Shown in pieces: positions 57,356-64,000 of a DNA stretch of 64,000 nt. A model generated the notes under the pieces. It worked only from the letters and a program-made list of their open reading frames with translations, did not search any database and was not told where the DNA came from. This DNA comes from Physcia stellaris. Taxonomy: Eukaryota; Ascomycota; Lecanoromycetes; Caliciales; Physciaceae. Position 1 is the first letter of the stretch. Each line of letters begins with the position of its first letter. A program made the position numbers and the translations under genes. Location: NCBI GenBank assembly GCA_018902385.1, contig JABSSW010000011.1, forward strand, positions 620,001 through 684,000, given 5' to 3'.

Positions 57356-58487
57356 CTTGTTTAATCACGATAATGTTGTCAGCAAGCGTGGTCAGCAAGC
57401 GGACCGAGAGATACCCTCACTCGCCTCACCCCAGCTGGAGATCACCCCTGGACAGTGGTCACGTCACGAGTAAGAAGCTACAGCATGCACTGCACTCTGC
57501 ACTCGAAATGTGCTGCGTGCATCAGCTCACTCCCCAGTCTTTGGTAGCGAAAATGAGGAAGAAAATCAATTGGTGAATAGAAGGATAGCGGGATCGTCAT
57601 CCTCGTATAACGCATGGGGCCGAGGCGTTGCACACGATTGGCTGGGGGCCCAGCGTTAGGGGGACCGATGTGAGGAAAATGCCTGTTGGTTTCCTGCCAA
57701 TTTACAAAGCCCGTCCTCATCTCCGACTTCTTTTACGATCCCTCTGGAAAAGACTGCAGCAGCCTCGTGGATTGACTTTCGTTTGTGTCGAGTGCTGTCT
57801 GTCGAGTGTTGTTCGCCTGGTGTTGCTTACCTCTCGTTCCGTCCCTCCAGAGATCATTGATTTTGTTGTGGCCTATTTTCAGAACACCGCTCACCTTCTC
57901 TTCACCAGCCTCGACCTCCCTTCCCAATCGCCGGTCAACGAAGACATCCCCTCATTCGCTACCGCCTGCCTCAATTATTTCATACTTAGCCTTCATTTTT
58001 GGTGTTTCAGCCTGCTCCCCACCATTTTCCGACACCTTACGCACATCAACCTCCTGGATCTCAGACAGTCCCTGAAGCCTCCCGTCTGCAACAGCTTCTG
58101 TGTTCCGACCTGAAATCACCTTACTACACTCTATGAGTTGCTTGTAGCACCAGCTCTCTGGAGCCTGCAAGCCAGGACCAAGTCCTTCACTTCTTAGTTG
58201 TGACTGTGCTTGACTGCACGGAGCCATCTTGCAGAGGATGCACTAGCGTCAAACAACATTTGCTGGAAAGGCACAGCAACTATTTACACAATCATACAAG
58301 CAAAAAACCATTGACACGGGGGAACCTATTTAGAGAGAAGCAATCGTCCGCAATTTCAGCCTGCATACCTTCCCCTGTCCTGCAGCACATCGAATACCCA
58401 CATTGAGCGCCACACCACCCTACCCAGCTTACGTCGACCTCTCTTGCATGAGCTAGGTCCTGTAGGGTCGAAAACTTAAACGCCTTT
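57356..58487. other. Divergent intergenic region, about 1.1 kb
   Basis: Separates the M20 peptidase from the large disordered protein. The right part is pyrimidine-rich and may be the 5' UTR of the downstream gene. A 161-codon frame (57628-58113) has no recognisable content and I do not call it. Confidence 0.45.
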
Positions 58488-61400
58488 ATGCCGATCAAAA
58501 TACCAAGAAGCCTAGGCCGACGGAAGTCCTCTGGAAATGCCTTGGAGGAACTTGAGAACCCACCGGAACCATCATTCCGCGTCTTCGAACGTCCAAGCAA
58601 CAAATCTTTCGATGGCGGAAATTCTCTTAAGCGTATGAGCCAGGCGCGGCCATTGAGTGCTGGACATTTCGAAGACCACATATACGTCGACGGCCAAACT
58701 AATATTAATCCCAGTAATCGGTATGCCACGAAACATACCTGTAAGGTGTCAAAAGACTAACACTTTCTAGGGGCAGTGGTGGAACGAACAATTCTGCGTC
58801 AAGCGGCCAAGATAACTCGTCCCTATCTGCGCGATACAGCTCGAGCTCTACGCTACCTTCTTCAACCGATACACCTCTAGACGATCGACACAGTCCACAT
58901 CCGAAAGATACCCATAATATTCCGCTACCAGACATCCCTGGATCGAGCCCGCGGGGTTTTAAAGCTGGCGGGAGAACCTTTTCCTTCGGGAGGAAGAAGG
59001 CTCAAACTGCGTCAACCACTCCAGCACCACCGTCGCCACCTGGAAACTCGGAGCTACCCAGCCATGCGCATCCTACACGAGAGCGAGCATTGACGGAAAG
59101 TAGCTACGCTAGTGGCAGTACTGCTACTCCTCCAAAGTTGCTTGACGGCGGTTTGGATTTCGGGTCTTCCGACCTCGATGAATTTGGGAGCATGTTTGAT
59201 AACGTAGGAAAGCAAAAGAGTCAAACTATAAATGATACTATGGCCCTAGGGATTCGGGCGACAGAAAGCCCGGTAAGCTAAACACTTACTGGCAAGAGAT
59301 TAAAGCTGACGTTTGTAGGACAATATTTCTCCGGGTGGCCCCAGGACTCTAACGAAGTCTTATTTCGGAGAACGACCTATGCACACTCCTTCTCCTATCC
59401 ACATCGATCGGTCCCGCGAGATTGCGTCTTCGCCGTATACCAGCAGTCACCACTCCCAAGAGGGTCTAATCTCATCACGCAGCCCAGCACCAACTGACAT
59501 GTCTTTCGATCGAGACGACGGATTTCAGGCATCGAGATACAGAGAACCGAAACATTCTCAAACTATGCCAATATCGAAGTCGAGTGATCCTTTGATCAGA
59601 ATACGGCAGCCACGACCGGCTCTCGATACGGGCCTTCGGAGGACCAGTGCATATACGGCGAGAAGGGATTCGGTGCCCCTGAATGATGAGGACGCAAGGC
59701 TTGTCATGGATTCTGTCAATGCCAGCAAGAGGCTGAACAATCGTCAGTCTGGAACGTATGAGTCTTACATTGATTCGTACCGTGATTCGTATCACTATGA
59801 AGATGGAGGATTCGAGAGCCAGCCTTTGGAGTCTCCCGCAAGAACCTCAAGATACCCAGGTCCTTCGTCAAACAACATCCCTCCAGAGCAGAATTCGAGG
59901 CATGGCAACCAAATCCCAACCGAGCTGTTCGACAGCCAAGGAAACAATGGGCCCAATCCAAGATGGAGGAAGGAGTCGACGGAGACTACACCGCGGGCAA
60001 AGAAGCTTAATATGGTAGACCTTGAGGAGGAACGGCCTTTATTTGATACTTCACCCATGCCTTCAGCTCGATTGGGCCCACAAGCAGGAAAGGAGCTTCC
60101 ACAACCTCCAAAGTCAAACAGCCAGAACAAAGTAATGACGCCGGCTCAATTTGAGAAATACAGTAAAGAGCAAGAGAGACAGCAAAGGAATAGCGACGCT
60201 TCAAACAGCGATGACTCAGAAGCCGAGTCGGATGAATACGACGATGAGGACGAAGCAGAGCGGAGTAGGGAAGTTGCCAAACAGCGGCGGAAACAAGAAG
60301 CACATCTTGCCGTTTACCGACAGCAAATGATGAAGGTCACTGGAGAGCAGCCATCAGAACTGCCAAACATCAGACCAGACCTACAAAAGGCGCAGAGTAC
60401 ACCCGCTCTGCATGGTCGGGCTAGCACCCCAACTTTCAGCGTCGACAAACCTCCTGGAAATAAAGCAAGCGATGACGAGGATGATGACGTCCCGCTTGGG
60501 ATACTCGCAGCACATGGGTTTCCAGCTAAAAATCGGCCTCCCACAGTAGGCATGAATAACCCGACAATCCAGTACAAAAGCGAATCTTACCCTCCACCCC
60601 CAATGTCTTCTGCGGGCGCGTCAACAGCTGGTAGGCAAAGCGGACTGCCACCCTTTGCCAAGAACCTTCCCCCAGATCCATACTTCGGTGCCGGCCTAGT
60701 CAATTCCTCAACGCGTGAGTCTCTTGGAATGGGCCACAGTAGCCCTGGCTCTGCGTACGGTGGATCACAGGCAGGCGTTCATCCCGCTGGTCTGGTCGGG
60801 ATAATTGCCGGCGAAGAACGCGCCAAAGCGGCGCGAAGAGGCAGTCCTAATGCTCAGGCCGGTTGGGGTCAACCTCTGCCACAAGGCATGCCAAACACAA
60901 TGGGCATGCCAGCACCCATGACACCCGGAGACGAGGCGCAGATCCAGATGTCGCAGCAGATGACGCAGATGATGCAGATGCAAATGCAGTGGATGCAGCA
61001 GATGCAGCAAATGGTGGCTGGTGGCATGCAGCCCCCCATGATGCCAGGTCAGCAACCTGGTCAAATGCCTTTTCCGCCACAGCATATGTCGCAAGGTATG
61101 CCACCCGGTGCCAATAATATCCTCTCGCCGCAACCGCCTCCACACATCAATCTCCCTCCAAACCAATGGCCTCGTCCCATGTCCCATTCTGCTCCTGGCT
61201 CTCCGGCAGTTGTGCAGAATCAACAACGTGCCATGAGCATGATGAATCCATCCCTCGCTCCTGCATGGCAGGCTCGCAAATCTGCAGCGCCGAGTATGAT
61301 GAGCGGTGCACTCGCCCCACAGCAAGGACCACGCAGCTATACTCCCTCCATCGCACCTTCGGAGCGCAGCAATGTCGGCATGCCTTCGCGGTACAGACCT

Positions 61401-61655
61401 GTTTCAATCTCGCCTATCGATGAAGGTTCAAGGCCTGGGTCAAGCATGGGGATGTCTGCTGCGGGCGCAGAGAGGAGAGATGGCGTCCAGACATCGACGA
61501 TAAAGACCGTTAAGAAGGCCGCTAGCGATGACGACGATGACGAGGGCTGGGAGGAGATGAAGGCGAAGCGGGAGCAGAAGAAGAGTGGATGGCGGTTCAA
61601 AAGGGAGAAGAAAGAAGAGGTGGGACTGCAGGGTATTTACTTCGGCGGGCAGTAG
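58488..61655 (+). CDS. Large disordered protein with Met/Gln-rich tract (unknown function)
   Basis: I do not recognise the family by name. Introns 58721-58770 and 59273-59318 are clear and the frame closes to 1,023 residues. The N-terminus is basic ('MPIKIPRSLGRRKSSG'). Long Ser/Pro/Arg-rich stretches look disordered, with many SP/TP sites. A charged coiled-coil patch lies near 60150-60330, with 'EKYSKEQERQQR' and 'AKQRRKQEAHL'. Then a conserved-looking block 'VPLGILAAHGFPAKNRPPT' and 'VHPAGLVGIIAGEERAKAAR', a Met/Gln tract (60950-61090), and an acidic then Lys-rich C-terminus ending in 'GLQGIYFGGQ'. These features suggest a cytoskeletal, polarity or RNA-granule scaffold, but that is only a guess. 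Confidence 0.75.
60940..61030 (+). repeat. CAG/ATG-rich coding tract (Met/Gln repeat)
   Basis: A run of CAGATG-like hexamers encodes alternating Gln and Met residues (for example QMMQMQMQWMQQMQQM). Such tracts may vary in length and can be aggregation-prone. Confidence 0.6.
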
Positions 61656-62389
61656 ATGATCAGACCGTGGGTTCTGCTTGATACCAGCAGCTCGGGTGAG
61701 TCGTGAAGAGATGACTTTGGAGTTCAAAAGGGCCAGAAGGCGTTGTGCATAAGAAGCGGCATTGGGCGTATTTATTTCTATTTTCCCTGCGACAGGCGGG
61801 ACAGATGGAGTTGGACATTTTCTGAAGCATTGCGAGGAGGGAAATAATAAGTAAGTAAAAAAAGATCTGAGGAGAATTACAGCAGAAGGATCTCCAATAT
61901 CTTTCTGGAAGGAGGTGGGGGAAGACAGAAGTCAGGATAAGTAGGTAGTGAGCGGTAATTATTCCCTCTGCATAGACCGTTTCTCGGGCTCAAGTAGTCC
62001 TTATACTTACTTGTTGGTCTGGGGGGGTCGGTGGGAGAAAAAGCAGATAGGTACTGGAGTAGATATAAATGATTTTCTAATCACTTTTGGAATGTCTTGG
62101 GTCTTCGTCTTGTTCTGTTTGATTCATAATGCCGAATGTGTATTCGTAGTGCTCGCCGACTCTAAATTCTAACATGCAGGCTATGTACGATTTATGCTCA
62201 TCATAAGTAGGCGTTTCGTGAATAGGGGAATCTAAGGATCTGCTTTTTCGAGGGATACTGAGAATCATACTCAATGTATTCCTCCCGCCCTGTTGTACAC
62301 ACCGCTATCAAACAAACCCCCCCAACCTCTCTCCAATCGCATGCCGCCGAACCAAATATCATACCTCCACACCCTTCTCCGTCCACCCC
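61656..62389. other. Convergent intergenic region
   Basis: About 730 bp between two 3' ends. I see no gene, tRNA or repeat. Confidence 0.5.
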
Positions 62390-64000
62390 CTAGCTGGCTG
62401 ACTCACGTTTCAGCCTCAACGCATACTCGTCAACATAGCGCTCGAGTAACGCGAGGGGATCTTCTTCCTCTTCGTCTTTGGTCGCCAGACGGGCGATCTT
62501 GGAGGGAGGGCGGATGGGGTAGGAAGGCTGCTTCGGATCTTTGGGCGCGGAGATGCTTTTGGGGGGGTTGAGGTGGGTGGGTGCGAGGGGGACAGGCTGG
62601 CTGGATGTCGGTGCTGAAGTGAGTGGATGAGGCGGATGGGCTGGCGGTTCGCTGGGGGAGGTTAGTGGGCGTGGTTTGGGTGGTGGTGAGCGTATTACTT
62701 ACCTTGCGTTTCGTGCCAATGGTCGCTTGGATATGACTGGGGAGCTGACCACTCTTTTCGGAGCTTGGGGAAGAGTTAGATTGTGATTCGGACTGCTTGC
62801 TTGAGTTGGCTGATGAGTGGCTGCTGGCGTATTTGGGCTTAGGATCTTCGTGTATTTCTTGATCTTCTTCTCCTTCTTCTTCGTCTTCTTCATCTTCATC
62901 TTGTTCTTCTCCTTCTCCTTTTTCTTTTCCTTCTCCTTCTCCTTCTCCTCCATCTCCTGCTGCTTCTCCTTCATCTTCATCTTCATCTTCTTCTTCTTCT
63001 TCATCTTCATCTTCATCTTCTTCTTCGTCTTCGTCTTCTTCAAGATCTTCGTTTTCATTATCTTTTTCTGTTTCTCCGTCGACGTGTGGAGTTTGTTTTT
63101 TGGATGGCAAGGCTCCGTGGATCCGTGAGGTTGTTGCTTGTTGTGTTACGCTTTTCGATGCGTCGATAGCGGCCGCGTTCGAAGACACTCTACTGATAGC
63201 CGGGACCGGGATACCGTTGTCATGCTCGGCCTCACCTTCCGAAGAGCTCTCGAGGTCTTCGTCGTCGTTTGCGTCTGAAGAGCTTCGCTGATCTCCTTGT
63301 TCATCGCTCGCCTCCGAAGAGTTCTCATTTTGCTGTTCGTCATCTTCTTCGTCACTTGCGTCCGAGTCTTGCCCAGAATTGTTACTTGAATCTTCTTGAA
63401 TGATCGTTGATGTAGTATTGCGCGTGTCTACAATTATCTGTCCGATAGCTTCCGGAGGTGCTATGGAAATGGACTGGTTGACTTCAAACACTGCCACCAC
63501 CGACCTATTAGGTCTCGCCAGCGTGCGCCCGAAAAATGGAGGAGTGCGCTCGAAGGTAATGAAGTACTTTGCGTCTCGGTCACCAGTCCAACTGATCACG
63601 CACCTTGACGAGAAGCCCGATCCCCAGAAGTAGGAGTTCAGAGCGTCCAGGAGTTCCCCAGCTGTAATGTGATAAGCCGCCTGAAACGCCCAAGTGATGT
63701 ATCGTCTCGGCGTTGCAGGACACATCTTCTCGACACGCTCTATGCCTGACACGGTTTCAGGCCGAGATAAAGTCTGATAGGCGTTGTCTCGATGATGGGA
63801 GTTATCATATGCAAGAACGATCGTTTTGCGATCATGCTGGAGAAAAGCATTAGCTAAACCTTTGGTCCTCAGAAAAATAACCTGCTCGAAAACCTGCGCT
63901 GGATTCGCTTGTTGATTTTTCCTGGTAGACAGGGCGATTGAAAGGGCACAGTTTTCAGATGACAATGCCGTTTGAGAGTGCCTCAGAATTTGAGAAGAGT
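62390..64000 (-). CDS. Partial acidic protein with a folded N-terminal part, cut by the window edge
   Basis: The frame is open from the right edge and the apparent start at 63965 is a TTG, so the true 5' end lies outside. The first ~170 visible residues look folded ('VFEQVIFLRTKGLANAFLQH', 'RYITWAFQAAYHITAGELLD', 'SSRCVISWTGDRDAKYFITF'). They are followed by about 200 residues of nearly pure Asp/Glu/Ser. I do not recognise the family; acidic tails of this kind are common in chromatin and nucleolar proteins. A 62702 donor (GTAAGT) and CCCCCAG acceptor define one intron. After it, the spliced frame ends at 62430, whereas a neighbouring frame ends in the more natural 'PLALLERYVDEYALRLKRES' at 62390; a C7 run (near 62561-62567) may be misread. 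Confidence 0.65.
62855..63065 (+). repeat. CTT/CTC-rich pyrimidine tract
   Basis: About 200 bp of nearly pure C and T on the plus strand, built of imperfect TTC, TCT and CTC triplets. On the minus strand it encodes the Asp/Glu run. Such mirror-like tracts can form triplex DNA and are slippage-prone. Confidence 0.75.

Noticed and set aside
57628-58113. 161-codon plus-strand frame
   Set aside because: Composition is not protein-like and it lies in the pyrimidine-rich leader of the 58488 gene; better read as promoter or 5' UTR.
62817-63128. Plus-strand frame rich in Phe and Ser
   Set aside because: It is the complement of the Glu/Asp tract and has no independent support.

Overview
The window is nuclear DNA from a filamentous ascomycete (Pezizomycotina). 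The signs are dense genes on both strands, many short introns (mostly 45-135 nt) with GT...AG ends and CTAAC/CTAAT branch points, and families typical of these fungi: a PTH11-like rhodopsin-domain 7TM protein, a CFEM GPI protein, a DUF3074 protein and a DHA2 drug pump. I cannot name the class or species with confidence. I see no tRNA, rRNA, CRISPR array, retroelement or secondary-metabolite backbone gene.

Layout. 0.2-1.3 kb: fungal 7TM protein (-). 2.9-6.7 kb: peroxin PEX1 (-), divergent from 7.1-9.8 kb MCM7 (+), followed in tandem by CDC6 (10.3-12.4 kb, +). 13.2-16.0 kb: F-BAR/DEP/RhoGAP protein (-), divergent from condensin kleisin Brn1/Cnd2 (16.6-19.35 kb, +). 19.7-22.8 kb: ABCG transporter with a Cys-rich ectodomain (-). 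22.8-25.8 kb: gene-poor spacer with possible coding relics. 25.8-27.7 kb: DHA2 MFS pump (-). 28.8-29.5 kb: a 687-bp TIR element (MITE). 29.8-30.9 kb: phosphomannomutase (+). 32.0-33.0 kb: Fmp32-like mitochondrial protein (-). 35.0-36.7 kb: four-TM protein (+). 38.1-39.3 kb: F-box-like protein (-). 40.2-41.5 kb: small membrane protein and UMP kinase (+). 41.7-45.4 kb: WW + PhoD-like phosphatase (-). 46.3-48.1 kb: amino-acid permease (-). 49.1-50.3 kb: CFEM GPI protein (-). 51.0-52.3 kb: CDK7/Kin28 (-), divergent from mS41/Fyv4 (+). 54.0-55.5 kb: DUF3074 protein (+). 55.9-57.4 kb: secreted M20 peptidase (-). 58.5-61.7 kb: large disordered protein (+). 62.4-64 kb: partial acidic protein (-) running off the window.

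Common themes. Several genes act in chromosome replication and the cell cycle (MCM7, CDC6, condensin, CDK7). CDC6 has two perfect ACGCGT (MCB) boxes just upstream, and the PEX1/MCM7 divergent promoter has a perfect inverted repeat of ACGCGC, consistent with G1/S control by an MBF-type factor. The rest is housekeeping, transport and cell-surface genes, with no sign of one coordinated accessory system.

Caveat on sequence quality. Up to four otherwise conserved genes show reading-frame breaks at short homopolymers or dinucleotide runs (PEX1, condensin, the acidic gene and perhaps the 7TM gene). Base-level assembly errors are the simplest explanation and should be excluded before any biological reading. 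I did not find a convincing undescribed system here.
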